From Halomonas meridiana (GTDB taxonomy: Bacteria; Pseudomonadota; Gammaproteobacteria; Pseudomonadales; Halomonadaceae): a stretch of 64,000 nucleotides of DNA. Where the stretch lies: contig NZ_CP024621.1 of NCBI RefSeq assembly GCF_009846525.1, positions 3,410,001 through 3,474,000 on the forward strand. Direction: 5' to 3'. The notes beneath the pieces were generated by a model. That model worked only from the letters and a program-made list of their open reading frames with translations. It was not told where the DNA came from and made no database searches. Positions within the stretch are counted from its first letter, which is position 1, and every line of letters starts with the position of its first letter. Position numbers and translations under genes: made by a program. Of this stretch, positions 50,509-61,051 are shown in pieces.

Positions 50509-53208
50509 CTAACGGCTCAGCCAGGTACGGGCAAAACTGTCAGCCGACAGCGGTTTGCCAAACCAGTAACCTTGCGCCTGATTGCACCCCATCTCGGCCA
50601 GTAGCGCTGCCTGGGCGGCACTCTCGACGCCTTCGGCGAGGGTTTTCATATCCAGCGTGTTGGCCATGGCGATGATCGTTTGCACGATGGCGCGATCGTG
50701 GTGGTTATCCAACATATCGCGCACGAACGAGATGTCGATTTTGAGCGCATCGGCTGCGAAACGACGCAGGTAAGAGAGCGAAGAGTAGCCGGTGCCAAAA
50801 TCGTCGATGAACAGCGCATAGCCTGCTTGCCGCATGGCCTGGGTGATGATGACCGCCTGATCGGGGTCGCGCATGAAGTCGCTTTCGGTCAGCTCGATGG
50901 CAATCGCACTGGGCGAGACGCTGGAGGTGAGCGTGGCAATATGGGTGGTCAAGCGCGGGTCGGCAAACTGCTGCGCGGAGATGTTGATCGATAGCCGTCC
51001 AGGGAGCGGTGTACCCGCCGCCTGCCACTCGCTCAGCTGGCGAGCGGCCTCTTCCAGCACCCAGTCGCCGAGTAAACGAATCAGCCCGCGCTCCTCTGCC
51101 AGGGGGATGAATTCGCCCGGGCTTACCCAGCCCCATTCGGGATCGTGCCAGCGGCATAGCGCCTCTGCCCCGGTCAACGCTTGAGTGTGTAAATCCACCT
51201 GAGGCTGGAAGTAGAGTTCCAGCCGCCGCTCCAAGATCGCCACGTGCAGCCGCTCGGTCATCCATTGGCGGCGCTCCAGGGTATGACGCATGGTTTGCGT
51301 ATAAGGAGAGATGTTGGTGTCGCGCTTTTTGGCGTGGTGTAGCGCGATGCTAGCCGCATTGAACAGCTCGCTGGCCTTGGCGACATCGCCAGGGTAGCGC
51401 GCAAAGCCAATGCTCACGTCCAAATTGAAGACGCGATGATCCAAACGAATCGGCCGCTTGACCAAGCTGCACAGCTGTTTGACCACGTCATCCACGCTCG
51501 CGCGATCGATGTGAGGCAACAGCAGCGCGAACTCGTCCCCCGACAGTCGCGCGCAGTGCACGTTCGGCAGGTCCAGGTGACGCAAACGTCCCGCCACGGT
51601 GGCCAATAACTGATCACCAATGTGATGGCCGTGCAGGTCGTTGATCTCTTTGAAGCGGCGCAAATCCAACAGCAGCAGCGCCAGCGGCGACGTCTGCTCA
51701 TGGGCAAGCTGTTCCATGTCGCGCAGATACTCCATGAACTGCACCCGATTGGGCAAACCGGTCGTGCTATCGGTGTAGGCCAGCTGATGCATATGGCGAT
51801 GGTCACGGCGTCGCTCTAGCTCCGCGGCCGCTCCCGTGGAGAGAATCTGTAGCACCGAGGTAGCAAAGGCATTGGTGGTTAACGGCGCTTGGTAAAACAC
51901 CATCATCGCCCCAATGGCTTCGCCTTTTGCGTTATCCAGCCGTCGACCAATCCAGGCTTGTGCGCTCAGCGTAGCGCCCGGCAGAGTAAAGCGCTGGCCA
52001 TGATGGACGACGCTCTCTTGTTCGAGTACGACGCGTTCGACCGGCGTATCGCGCAGCAAAAAGGTGTGATTCTTGCGAGGCTGACCGGCGACGACCAGGC
52101 TCACGGTATGGCCCGTGGTGGCGGGTAGCACATTATTGGGGTGGGGCGACGCTCCCTGGGGCGGCGGTACGGGCTGATCCAGTAGGGCAATGAACCCTGC
52201 ATCGGCTTCCAATAGCGTGGTCAGCGTGGCGATCAGCTGCTGAAAGTAGTCATCGCCTACCCGGGAGGTCACGGTCGAGGCGACTTGTACGACCGCCTGC
52301 TGCACTCGCTGCGCCTCTTGCTGGTCGGTCACGTCGGTAATGAAGCCTTCCAAACAGAGCACGTCCCCTTCGTCGGAGAAAATGGCCTGCCCCTGTTCCC
52401 ACATCCAGCGCTCGCTGCCGTCGCGATGCCGGATACGAAACGTCACCCGATAAGGGCGGCGCTGGCGAATCGCCGCCTGCACCTCCTGGAACAGCCGCTC
52501 TTGATCCTCCCTGTGCACGAGACTGGCAAAACTCGTCACTCGGCTGTGTTCCAACTCCTCCGGCCGATAACCGGTCAGCGCTTCGGCACCTTGACTCACT
52601 AACTGCATGGTCCAGTCGTGGTCATTCAGGCAGCGGTAGGCCATGCCGGGCAAGTGATTGAGCAGGGTGTTCAGCCGCCGCTCGCTCTCTTTGGCGGCGG
52701 CCTCGCTTTTGCGCAGCGCGGCTTCTGCCTGCCGACGACCCAGCTCGGCACCCGCTTGTGCGGCGGCAATGCGCAGAATTTCGTTCTCTAACCCATCGAA
52801 TGCCATGGCACGATTGTTGAGCACGGCCAGTAGGCCAATGGCCGAGCCATCGGGTCCAAACAGCGGCAAGCCCATGTAGCTATCGGCACCGAGCTGGCTC
52901 AGGAGATCGTCTTCTGGAAAGCGGGACTGCACATCGCAGGCGTACAGACAGGGCTCACGACCTACCACGGTTTCACAAGGGGTGCCCGCCAGCGGATAGG
53001 AGAGATTGGCTTGCAAGCCCCCTCTTGACCAAACGGCCAGGGTTTCCGCTATATTGGCATCAGTGACGACCGCCACCAGCGCATGGTCGACGGCCAGTAG
53101 ATGAGCAAGCTGTTCCACCAGGGTAGCAAAGAAACAGGGCTGACCACTGCGTCCGACCCCTTCTGCCAACTGGCGAAAAATCTCTGCTGCTTCTTTCCTT
53201 GTGTGCAT
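50509..53208 (-). CDS. GAF-PAS-GGDEF-EAL cyclic di-GMP protein
   Basis: The 899-residue cytoplasmic protein has an N-terminal GAF domain (about 25-160), a short coiled segment, a PAS/PAC domain (about 190-300; LNDHDWTMQLVSQGAEALTG), a second GAF-like region (about 310-470), GGDEF (about 480-640) and EAL (about 650-895). The cyclase site is RLSGDEFALLLP, a variant that is often active. The EAL domain keeps GAEALCRWHDPEWGWVSP, the metal ligands in LSINISAQQ and LTESDFM, and FIDDFGTGYSSLSYL. Both synthesis and breakdown of c-di-GMP are possible. It diverges from the HDOD-GGDEF gene, which suggests related regulation. Confidence 0.9.
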   Translation of the reverse strand: MHTRKEAAEIFRQLAEGVGRSGQPCFFATLVEQLAHLLAVDHALVAVVTDANIAETLAVWSRGGLQANLSYPLAGTPCETVVGREPCLYACDVQSRFPEDDLLSQLGADSYMGLPLFGPDGSAIGLLAVLNNRAMAFDGLENEILRIAAAQAGAELGRRQAEAALRKSEAAAKESERRLNTLLNHLPGMAYRCLNDHDWTMQLVSQGAEALTGYRPEELEHSRVTSFASLVHREDQERLFQEVQAAIRQRRPYRVTFRIRHRDGSERWMWEQGQAIFSDEGDVLCLEGFITDVTDQQEAQRVQQAVVQVASTVTSRVGDDYFQQLIATLTTLLEADAGFIALLDQPVPPPQGASPHPNNVLPATTGHTVSLVVAGQPRKNHTFLLRDTPVERVVLEQESVVHHGQRFTLPGATLSAQAWIGRRLDNAKGEAIGAMMVFYQAPLTTNAFATSVLQILSTGAAAELERRRDHRHMHQLAYTDSTTGLPNRVQFMEYLRDMEQLAHEQTSPLALLLLDLRRFKEINDLHGHHIGDQLLATVAGRLRHLDLPNVHCARLSGDEFALLLPHIDRASVDDVVKQLCSLVKRPIRLDHRVFNLDVSIGFARYPGDVAKASELFNAASIALHHAKKRDTNISPYTQTMRHTLERRQWMTERLHVAILERRLELYFQPQVDLHTQALTGAEALCRWHDPEWGWVSPGEFIPLAEERGLIRLLGDWVLEEAARQLSEWQAAGTPLPGRLSINISAQQFADPRLTTHIATLTSSVSPSAIAIELTESDFMRDPDQAVIITQAMRQAGYALFIDDFGTGYSSLSYLRRFAADALKIDISFVRDMLDNHHDRAIVQTIIAMANTLDMKTLAEGVESAAQAALLAEMGCNQAQGYWFGKPLSADSFARTWLSR

Positions 53209-53412
53209 CGTTGCACTCGCTTATGTCGTTATAGAGCAGCTAAGCTTTGCCACTGTTTTAACAAAGCACGGCGACGTTTGCACCATAAACAGCTACCTTA
53301 TGGAAGATGTCGAAAATGCCCAAGCGTATCGGTGGCCTTGGCATTATGATAAAAACATCTATCGCTATTCAGTTGACTGCCCGCTTCGCTGCACGGCATT
53401 TGAGGAGACACT

Positions 53413-54942
53413 ATGACGGGGCCTACCGCCGTCAGCGAAACACTCTACACCTCGCTGGCTAACCAGCTTCCCAGCTTTCTCAGCAGCGCCTTGCTGCAAT
53501 GCAAGCGACTACCGACCCTACCCGCCGTAGCGCTCAAGGTGCTAGACATCTCGCGCAGTGGCGACGCCACTTTGAGCGATTACGCCCGCGCCATCGAATA
53601 CGATCCTGCCCTGACGGCCCGGGTCATGAGCGTGGCCAATAGCGTGCACTACCTGCGCGCGGCCCAGCCGCCTCATACCTGTTTCGAGGCGACCCAGCGC
53701 CTGGGGCTGGATGTCACCCTGGCCACGGTACTGAGCTTTTGCCTGTTTGAACATGGCCACACCGCCCGCAGTCGCCAGCACTTTTGGCAGCGCGCCGTCA
53801 CGGCGGCCGTCACCGCGAGCTACCTCGCGCAGCAGCTCTGCCCCCACCAGTCCGGGAGCGTGTTTACCTCGGCGCTATTGCAAGACATTGGCATGTTGGC
53901 CCTGCAAACCGCCTACCCCACCGACGCTGACCTGCTGTATGGCACCGAGCACACCTCCCACCTACATACCCTTCAGATGGAAAGGCGCTATTTCGGCTGC
54001 GACCACGCTCTGGTGGGCGCTTGGTTGCTGGCAAAATGGGGCGCCCATGACGCGTTAGTGCAGGCGATCCACGGCAGCCACGACGGGCTCGATACCGAGG
54101 ATAACGCTGCGCTCTGCCTACGGGTCTCCGGCTCGGTGGCCGATGCTTGGTTATCGGCCAATCCCGCTCAAGCATTAGCGGGCGTGATACGCCAGCTCCA
54201 GGCGTTAGCGCCTGCGAGCGAGTGGGCCATGTCGGGGCTGCTGGCACACCTGGAGCAGTCCCTTCCCCCCTTGATGGACACCCTCGGACTGAGTCAGCCC
54301 GTCCCGGTCGACAGCGTAGCGCTACTGCAGGAGGCTCAGCAGCTGCTCTTCGAGCACACATTGATGCTTAGCGCTCGCTTGGACGCCCAGCAAAAAGCAC
54401 GCAAAACGCTGCTCAACGATTACGCCATGCTAGAGCAGCGCAGCCGGATCGACCCGCTGACCCAACTGGCCAATCGCGCTTGGCTGGAGGAGCAGCTACG
54501 CGCGCGCTTTCACCTCTGCCTATCGACCAAACGCACCATGTCGGTGGTGTTCATCGACCTGGACCACTTCAAAGTGCTCAACGATCGCTTCGGCCATCAG
54601 GCGGGCGATGAAGTGCTCACCCGTTTTGGCAAAATGCTCGCTTCGCTGATTCGCGTGGGCGACCTGGCGGGCCGCTACGGGGGCGAAGAGTTTCTGGTGA
54701 TTCTGCCGGACGAGGATGCCGAGGGCGCGAGACGTTTTGCCGAACGCATTACTCGACGCTTGCAGGAGCGCCCCATGGCACGGATCGAGCAAGAGGCGCT
54801 TTACGTCTCCGTGTCGATTGGCGTGGCTTGCCTGACCGACGGCGGCTTTGGCAACGAGCGAGAACTGATCGATGCCGCCGACCAGAGCATGTACTTCATC
54901 AAACGCTCTGGCCGGGGCGGAGTGTCGGTGTATGGTCACTAA
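53413..54942 (+). CDS. HDOD-GGDEF signalling protein
   Basis: The 509-residue protein joins an N-terminal HDOD domain (about residues 25-235; LQCKRLPTLPAVALKVLDIS, then IEYDPALTARVMSVANS and SALLQDIGMLALQTAYP) to a C-terminal GGDEF domain (about 335-505). The latter has VFIDLDHFKVLNDRFGHQAG and the active site RYGGEEFLVILPDE, so cyclase activity is expected. HDOD domains lack the full HD phosphohydrolase metal site and act as interaction or sensory modules. GAGGAG precedes the ATG. The linker (about 240-330) is helical. The gene is divergent from the GAF-PAS-GGDEF-EAL gene. Confidence 0.9.
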   Translation: MTGPTAVSETLYTSLANQLPSFLSSALLQCKRLPTLPAVALKVLDISRSGDATLSDYARAIEYDPALTARVMSVANSVHYLRAAQPPHTCFEATQRLGLDVTLATVLSFCLFEHGHTARSRQHFWQRAVTAAVTASYLAQQLCPHQSGSVFTSALLQDIGMLALQTAYPTDADLLYGTEHTSHLHTLQMERRYFGCDHALVGAWLLAKWGAHDALVQAIHGSHDGLDTEDNAALCLRVSGSVADAWLSANPAQALAGVIRQLQALAPASEWAMSGLLAHLEQSLPPLMDTLGLSQPVPVDSVALLQEAQQLLFEHTLMLSARLDAQQKARKTLLNDYAMLEQRSRIDPLTQLANRAWLEEQLRARFHLCLSTKRTMSVVFIDLDHFKVLNDRFGHQAGDEVLTRFGKMLASLIRVGDLAGRYGGEEFLVILPDEDAEGARRFAERITRRLQERPMARIEQEALYVSVSIGVACLTDGGFGNERELIDAADQSMYFIKRSGRGGVSVYGH

Positions 54943-55040
54943 CCCTGGCCGTCAGCTCGTCATGGCATAGGGCAGGTAGAGCGCGATGCTGGGGAAGAGA
55001 TGCATGAGCGCAATGGCTAACCATATCCTTAGTGTCGTTT

Positions 55041-55571
55041 TCAAAGTGAGGCCGCTGCTCTAGCGGCTTGGTCATACAAACCTGACATAGTTCGCAAAAT
55101 GCTAGCCAAGCGGCTTATTTCGCTGCGCTCAATACCCATTGAATCAAGTGACTCAATGAGGCATACCTCTCGAATTTCGGCATAGCGATTACAAGCATCA
55201 TGCCCCAGATCTGTTGTACTAAACAGTGTCTCTTTACCGTGCTTTTCACCTACTACTAATCCTAATTTTGAGAGCTTGCGCAATGCGTATGTCACTGTGT
55301 GGGTGTCTTCAACGTTGAGAACTAAACAAATATCCCCCTGCCGTTTTGCTCGCGCCCTATGATTGACGCTATGAAGCACTAAAACATCGAGTGCCCCAAG
55401 CTCAGGGTAACCTGTAGCAGTCATGCAACGCACCATCCAGCGGTTGAACGCATTACTTGAAATAATCAGCCCAAATTCAAACTCCGAAAGTTCTTGCGCT
55501 TTGTGGGACAGATGTTCTGACGACACGATGGGGTTTCTCTTGGGGGGCAAAGTCTGTCTCTCTTTGCTCAT
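55041..55571 (-). CDS. MarR-like winged-helix regulator
   Basis: The chosen start (MSKERQTLPPKR), 7 bases after AAAGAG, gives 176 residues; an ATG at 55619 and a TTG at 55667 are alternatives with poorer sites. The core is a winged helix: FEFGLIISSNAFNRWMVRCM, YPELGALDVLVLHSVNHRAR, then the recognition part VEDTHTVTYALRKLSKLGLV and the wing KHGKETLFSTTDLG. This is the shape of MarR proteins, although the N-terminal tail is low-complexity and basic. It diverges from the peptide ABC operon and is its likely regulator. The ligand is unknown, and the base composition is AT-richer than upstream. Confidence 0.7.
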   Translation of the reverse strand: MSKERQTLPPKRNPIVSSEHLSHKAQELSEFEFGLIISSNAFNRWMVRCMTATGYPELGALDVLVLHSVNHRARAKRQGDICLVLNVEDTHTVTYALRKLSKLGLVVGEKHGKETLFSTTDLGHDACNRYAEIREVCLIESLDSMGIERSEISRLASILRTMSGLYDQAARAAASL

Positions 55572-55724
55572 AGGCATGCTCTTTATAGTTGATTTTGTCG
55601 AAGATATCTCTTCATTCATGGAGGGATCAGAGGCCCTATGATCGGCTTTTGGAGCGGTGCTTGGCAAACGGCTTTTTCATGATGTCTCAAGCTGTCTGCC
55701 TACATCTAAATAGCAAATACCTAA

Positions 55725-55753
55725 TTGACATACATACACCATGCAGATAATTT
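55725..55753 (+). promoter_or_regulatory. Likely sigma-70 promoter of the peptide ABC operon
   Basis: TTGACA (55725-55730) is followed after 17 bases by TAATTT (55748-55753), or after 15 by GATAAT. The strongly AT-rich leader to the GTG start supports a promoter here. It lies between the MarR-like gene and the ATPase gene. Confidence 0.5.
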
Positions 55754-55787
55754 CTAGATAAATTATATAAAAAATACAGGTAAAATT

Positions 55788-57635
55788 GTGCTATCAACAC
55801 TACCCTTGCTGTCCGTGCAATCGCTCGATATCACGTTCGGATCCAATCGGGTCGTTCAGGATCTCTCGTTTGATCTTCACGCTGGCCAAACCCTGGCGAT
55901 CGTCGGCGAGTCCGGTTCGGGAAAGTCTATGACGTCCTTAGCCATAATGGGCCTAGTCCATTATCTCAATGCCACCATCTCTAAGGGCCATATCTTTTAT
56001 CGCGATACGAGCGACAAAGCGCCGCTGGATCTGACTAAGCTTTCTGACAAGGAGATGCGCAAGATCCGCGGCAAAGAGATCTCGATGATCTTCCAGGAGC
56101 CGATGACATCTCTCAATCCGGTCTATACCATCGGCGACCAAATCACTGAAGTGCTCCTGCTTCACGGCGATTACAGCCGGGCCACAGCAAGTGAAGAGGC
56201 CTTGAAACTACTGCGCTTAGTCCGCTTGGCCGATGCCGAATCGCTTTTGAAACGCTACCCACACCAACTCTCAGGCGGTATGCGCCAACGAGTAATGATC
56301 GCCATGGCGTTGGCTTGCAAACCAAAGGTTCTGGTGGCTGATGAGCCCACCACGGCTCTAGACGTTACCATTCAGGCGCAGATTCTCGCCATCATCCGAG
56401 ATCTCCAAAAAGAGCTCGGTATGGCAGTAATTTTCATCACCCATGACATGGGCGTGGTGGCAGAAGTGGCCGATCACGTAGTGGTGATGCGCAACGGCGA
56501 GAAGGTCGAAGAGGCGGATGTCGCCACATTGTTCGCCTCGCCCCAAGCCCCCTACACCCAGGCACTGCTAGCGGCAGTGCCCACACTTGGCAGCATGCAC
56601 GGCGAAGCACTTCCTCGGGCCGAGCCACTTATAATCTTTGATGGCGAAAAGGTCGTGACCCAGGGGGAGCCCACGCTTCAAGACACCGTGTGCGTACAGG
56701 AAACGCCAGTGGTCAGCGTGCGTAATCTGGTAACACGGTTTGATATCCACAAGGGTTTTTTTGGCGGTGTGAGCCACCGCGTCCACGCCGTTGAGCACGT
56801 CAGTTTTGAAATCTTCCCCGGAGAGACACTGGCCCTAGTGGGCGAATCAGGCTCAGGTAAGTCCACTATAGGACGAACTATTCAGCAACTGCAGAAAAGC
56901 ACCAGTGGTGATATCACCTTCTCTGGCAAGCCTGTCGCGAAAATGTCGCGCGGCGAAAAGATGAATCTGCGCCAAGAGGTGCAGTACATTTTCCAGGACC
57001 CCTTCGCCTCGCTGGACCCTCGCAAGACCGCAGGCTTCTCCATAGCAGAGCCCATCCATACTCACCGCTTGATGGGCAACAGCAAGCTTATCCAGCAACG
57101 TGTAAGCGAGCTGCTCGAGCGTGTAGGCCTGAAACCGGAACACGCCAACCGCTATCCACACGAATTTTCTGGCGGACAGCGCCAGCGCATCTGTATCGCC
57201 CGGGCGCTGGCCTCCAAGCCTAAACTCATTATTGCCGACGAGGCACTTTCTGCACTGGACGTTTCCATTCAGGCGCAGATCATTCACCTGATGATGCAGC
57301 TTCAACGCGAAGAGGGACTAGCGTACCTGTTTATCAGCCACGACATGGCAGTGGTGGAGAAGATGAGTCACCGCGTGGCGGTTCTGCACCTTGGCCAGAT
57401 CGTCGAAATGGGGCCACGTCAACGAGTGTTCGACGCGCCCCAACACGCCTATACAAAGAAACTGCTTTCGGCAGTGCCCGTGGCCGACCCTCACCATCGG
57501 CGCGAACACCTACTGCTGGACGGTGACATTCCAAGCCCCATTCGCAGGGTGGGCGATGAACCCACTGTCTACCCTCTTGATGAAATAGCCACCGGCCATT
57601 TCGTCTCGCGCGGGGGCGCCTCGCCCCGTTTGTAG
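55788..57635 (+). CDS. Fused dipeptide/oligopeptide ABC ATPase (DppD-DppF type)
   Basis: The 615-residue protein contains two complete ABC domains. The first (about 8-265) has [20 protein letters not shown] and [12 protein letters not shown]; the second (about 305-570) has [20 protein letters not shown] and [12 protein letters not shown]. Each is followed by the peptide-transporter tail ([15 protein letters not shown] and [15 protein letters not shown]). This is the GsiA/YejF-type fusion that powers import of peptides or glutathione. The start is GTG, 7 bases after an AGG. It is the first gene of a co-directional operon with binding protein, two permeases, an M14 peptidase and 5-oxoprolinase subunits. 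Confidence 0.92.
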   Translation: MLSTLPLLSVQSLDITFGSNRVVQDLSFDLHAGQTLAIVGESGSGKSMTSLAIMGLVHYLNATISKGHIFYRDTSDKAPLDLTKLSDKEMRKIRGKEISMIFQEPMTSLNPVYTIGDQITEVLLLHGDYSRATASEEALKLLRLVRLADAESLLKRYPHQLSGGMRQRVMIAMALACKPKVLVADEPTTALDVTIQAQILAIIRDLQKELGMAVIFITHDMGVVAEVADHVVVMRNGEKVEEADVATLFASPQAPYTQALLAAVPTLGSMHGEALPRAEPLIIFDGEKVVTQGEPTLQDTVCVQETPVVSVRNLVTRFDIHKGFFGGVSHRVHAVEHVSFEIFPGETLALVGESGSGKSTIGRTIQQLQKSTSGDITFSGKPVAKMSRGEKMNLRQEVQYIFQDPFASLDPRKTAGFSIAEPIHTHRLMGNSKLIQQRVSELLERVGLKPEHANRYPHEFSGGQRQRICIARALASKPKLIIADEALSALDVSIQAQIIHLMMQLQREEGLAYLFISHDMAVVEKMSHRVAVLHLGQIVEMGPRQRVFDAPQHAYTKKLLSAVPVADPHHRREHLLLDGDIPSPIRRVGDEPTVYPLDEIATGHFVSRGGASPRL

Positions 57636-57677
57636 CACTTCGTTTCCAACCTAAACAAAAAACTAGAGAAGAGATCA

Positions 57678-59197
57678 ATGAAAAAGACAACGCTATTCAA
57701 GGCCTGCACTCTAGCTGCCGCCCTAGCCACCGCTGGAACGAGCCATGCAGGGTCACTGACCATCGCCTCTCCTCAGGACCCAGGCAGTTGGGATCCAATC
57801 GATACCTTTCTGGTCAACTGGGCATCGGTGGCCACCAACATTTTCGATGGCCTAACTTATCGTGGCCCAAATCTTGAACTGGTGCCTGGTCTTGCCACCA
57901 ATTGGGAGGAGCTGGACGACGGCAAGCGCATCCGCTTTACGCTTCGCGAGGGCGTAGTATTCCATAATGGCGAGCCCTTCAACGCCGAAGCTGTAAAATT
58001 CACCTTTGATCGCCTCCTGGGTGAAGAGGGTGCCCGTGGCCCGCAGCGCTCTAACTATACCGCGATATCCCATGTGGAAGTCATCGACGACCATACCGTC
58101 GATTTCTTTCTATACCAGCCCGACCCAGTGCTACTGACCAAGCTAGCCGGTTATGGCGCAATGATCGTGCCACCCAATTACATCAAAGAGCACGGCGACG
58201 ACTACTTCAATACTAACCCCGTAGGCACCGGTCCATTTCAGGTGGTCGACTATACACCTCGCTCCGATGTGAAGCTCGAAGCCTTTGCCGATCACTGGGG
58301 AGGCGCGCCGAAGCTCGATAGCGTCACCTATCGCTTCATCTCCGAACCCTCCACCGCCGTGGCTGAACTGCAGTCTGGCCGGGTGGATATTGTGCTGCCA
58401 CCCACCATTCCCATTGGTATGATCAAATCGATCAACGACCATCCCAATACTGAGGTAGTGAGCGTCGCCTCACCTACTGTAGAAGCACTCCGCTTCAACA
58501 CCCAAACAGGCATAACTGCCGATGAGCGGGTTCGCCAAGCCATCATCATGGCAGTTGATCGTCAGGCCATCGTCGACTCCATCCTGGCTGGCGAAGGCAA
58601 CGTGATTGCAAGCTTTCAGGGCAGCCAGTCCTTCGGCTTCGACCCCGCGCTAGAACCCTACCCCTACGACCCTCAGCGAGCCCAGGAGCTACTCACCGAA
58701 GCTGGAGTCGAGCCAGGCACGACGCTGCAAATTGATGTGCGCGGCAACGACGCCACATTCGCTGAGGTGGCCCAGGTGGTCGCCGCCTATCTGCAGAGCG
58801 TGGGCCTCAACGCTTCAATCCAGCCCTACGAAACAAACGTATTGCTCAACGACATCATTCCCGCAGGGCGCACCGGAGCAATGTTTCAGCAAAAATGGGG
58901 GGCTGGACCTTCGACTTCGACAATACCGCGTACCTTATGTACCACAGCGGCGAACGTTGGAACCCCTATGACAGCGATGCCAAGCTGGACGAAATGCTCG
59001 ACTCCCAGCGCAGCATCACTGACCAGGAAAAACGCGAAACGCTGCTGCAGTTCGTCGCTCGCTACACCAAGGAGCGTGCTCTGGAAATACCGCTTTATAG
59101 CTTGAATGCGCTGTACGGTGTGGGTAGCCGGGTGGAGAACTTCGAGCCAGCGCCGGATAGCCGAATTCGCCTGACCGACGTCGACGTTACCGAGTAA
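57678..59197 (+). pseudogene. Peptide ABC substrate-binding protein with a homopolymer frameshift
   Basis: The gene begins with a signal peptide (MKKTTLFKACTLAAALATAG, cleavage near SHA) and an SBP family 5 domain (ASPQDPGSWDPIDTF, NIFDGLTYRGPNLELVPGLA, VVFHNGEPFNAEAVKFTFDR). Near residue 405 the frame breaks in AAAAATGGGGGG (58891-58902). The normal C-terminus, GGWTFDFDNTAYLMYHSG to RLTDVDVTE, continues in another frame to 59197. Restoring one base in the A or G run gives about 506 residues, the family length. It would deliver peptides to the adjacent permeases. Both parts look well conserved, so a sequencing error, slippage or a recent mutation are all possible. Confidence 0.82.
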
Positions 59198-59206
59198 TCC
59201 CAACCT

Positions 59207-59229
59207 GCCGCCGCTTTTAGAGCGGCGGC
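59207..59229 (+). terminator. GC-rich hairpin between binding-protein and permease genes
   Basis: GCCGCCGC and GCGGCGGC form a perfect 8-bp stem with a TTTTAGA loop, 10 bases after the binding-protein stop. A weak TGTTTTCC follows. Such hairpins commonly raise binding-protein mRNA over that of the membrane genes by partial termination or 3' protection. Confidence 0.55.
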
Positions 59230-59254
59230 CGCCTGTTTTCCGAGGAGAGGCCCC

Positions 59255-60178
59255 GTGGCCAAGTTTCTTTTTTACCGTCTGCTGCAAGCGCTGTTCGTGC
59301 TCGTGGCGGTAACACTGATCGTGTCGTTTGCGATTCGACTGACCGGCGATCCTGCGGTCATGCTCGCCCAGGGCGCAGGCAGCATCACCGAAGCAGACCT
59401 TGAACGCATTCGTGAAGCACTCGGCCTCAACCAGCCGTTTTTAGTGCAGTACTTGGATTTCCTGAAAGGACTGTTTACCGGCGACCTGGGTCGTAGTTTC
59501 ATGGGGGGCACACAAGTGAGCGAGCTGGTCGGCCGCGCCTTACCAGCAACTCTGGCGCTTGCCTTCGCTTCACTATTCATTTCTATCGCGCTATCAATCC
59601 CGCTAGGCGTGAAGGCCGCAGTATCCCGCGGCAGATGGCCCGATCAGGTGATTCGTATCATCTCCCTGATCGGCCTCTCCTTTCCAAACTTCTGGCTAGC
59701 CATCATGATGGTTCTGTTGATGTCCATCACATTCAACCTGCTACCACCCAGCGGTATGGAAGGGTGGCAAAGCTTCATTATGCCAGCCGCCACTATGGGC
59801 ATCATTCTTACCGCCACCAACGTGCGCCTAGTGCGCACCACCATGCTGGAAACGCTGCGCTCCCAGTACATCATGGTGGCACGCGCCAAGGGGCTCTCCA
59901 ATTCAGTAGTGCTCTATAAGCATGCACTTCGCAACTGTTCAATCCCGCTAATTACATATTTCGGACTGCAGTTCGGCGGGCTTTTAGGTGGCATTGTTGT
60001 GGTGGAGCGGGTATTCAACTGGCCAGGGCTGGGCACGCTAGCCTTTGATGCCGTGGCAGCCCGCGACTACCCGGTGCTGCAGGGCGTAATCACAGTCCTG
60101 TCACTTTTAATCATCTCTATCAACCTGCTGGTCGACATCGCCTATGGTTTCGTCGACCCCCGTGTGCGCAAAAGTTAG
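59255..60178 (+). CDS. Peptide ABC transporter permease (DppB type)
   Basis: The 307-residue protein has six membrane helices and the DppB start LFYRLLQALFVLVAVTLIVSF. GLNQPFLVQYLDFLKGLFTGDLG is the usual periplasmic segment, and the EAA motif that contacts the ATPase reads MVARAKGLSNSVVLYKHALRN. The GTG start lies after GAGGAG. It pairs with the following permease to form the pore. Ten bases separate the two genes, consistent with co-translation. Confidence 0.92.
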   Translation: MAKFLFYRLLQALFVLVAVTLIVSFAIRLTGDPAVMLAQGAGSITEADLERIREALGLNQPFLVQYLDFLKGLFTGDLGRSFMGGTQVSELVGRALPATLALAFASLFISIALSIPLGVKAAVSRGRWPDQVIRIISLIGLSFPNFWLAIMMVLLMSITFNLLPPSGMEGWQSFIMPAATMGIILTATNVRLVRTTMLETLRSQYIMVARAKGLSNSVVLYKHALRNCSIPLITYFGLQFGGLLGGIVVVERVFNWPGLGTLAFDAVAARDYPVLQGVITVLSLLIISINLLVDIAYGFVDPRVRKS

Positions 60179-60187
60179 GGAACCTTT

Positions 60188-61051
60188 ATGTCGGTAAACT
60201 CACTGTTGTTTAATTTCTCGAAACTTCGGCGCTTCAAGAGCCTCGAGTTCATCATGGGCACTGTGCTAGTAGGCGGTATTGGCCTGGCCGTGTTGTTCTC
60301 AAGCTGGCTTTTTCCGGACGGCGGCAGCGGTGTCAACCTAGCCATGCGTCTGACCCCACCGCTGGCCGACGGAAACTTTCTGCTAGGCACTGACCCACTG
60401 GGGCGCGACGTACTGGCCCGGGTGATTATTGGCGGCGAAATTTCTCTTAAAGTGGGCTTCTACTCAGCGCTGGGCGCGGTGGTGCTGGGCATCGTGATGG
60501 GGCTGTTGTCCGGTTACTACGGAGGGATTGTCGACATAGTCGTTATGCGCTTTGCCGACGTGCAGCTTGCTTTGCCTTTCATACTGCTAGCGATCACCTT
60601 TATTGCGGTGATCGGCGGCGGTCTGACCAACATGATCATTTTATTGATCGTCTCCCAATGGGTGCAATACGCTCGTCTGGTGAGAGGCTCTGTGCTCTCG
60701 CTCAAGGATCGTGAGTTTATCCTCTCAGCCCAGGCAATCGGTGTGCGTGATTGGCGTATTCTATTCCAACACCTACTTCCCAACCTGCTGGGTCCAGTCA
60801 TCGTGCTGATGACTCTGAACGTAGCAAATAACATCCTGCTGGAAAGCAGTCTGACTTTCCTAGGCCTGGGAGTCGACCCAGTCATTCCGAGCTGGGGCGG
60901 CATGCTGGCGGAAGGCCGCACCTATCTCCAAACCGCCTGGTGGGTCAGCGTCTTCCCAGGGGTAGCCATCCTACTCACCGTGCTAGGCCTCAACCTCCTG
61001 GGTGACTGGCTGCGCGACACCCTTGATCCGACAGGAAGGACCACACGATGA
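60188..61051 (+). CDS. Peptide ABC transporter permease (DppC type)
   Basis: The 287-residue protein has six membrane helices with the DppC features FLLGTDPLGRDVLARVIIGG and VGFYSALGAVVLGIVMGLLS. Its EAA loop reads ILSAQAIGVRDWRILFQHLL, and the C-terminus has SLTFLGLGVDPVIPSWGGML, a hallmark of this subunit. AGGGAA lies before the ATG. Its stop codon overlaps the start of the M14 peptidase gene (ATGA), so the peptidase is translationally coupled to the importer. Confidence 0.92.
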   Translation: MSVNSLLFNFSKLRRFKSLEFIMGTVLVGGIGLAVLFSSWLFPDGGSGVNLAMRLTPPLADGNFLLGTDPLGRDVLARVIIGGEISLKVGFYSALGAVVLGIVMGLLSGYYGGIVDIVVMRFADVQLALPFILLAITFIAVIGGGLTNMIILLIVSQWVQYARLVRGSVLSLKDREFILSAQAIGVRDWRILFQHLLPNLLGPVIVLMTLNVANNILLESSLTFLGLGVDPVIPSWGGMLAEGRTYLQTAWWVSVFPGVAILLTVLGLNLLGDWLRDTLDPTGRTTR

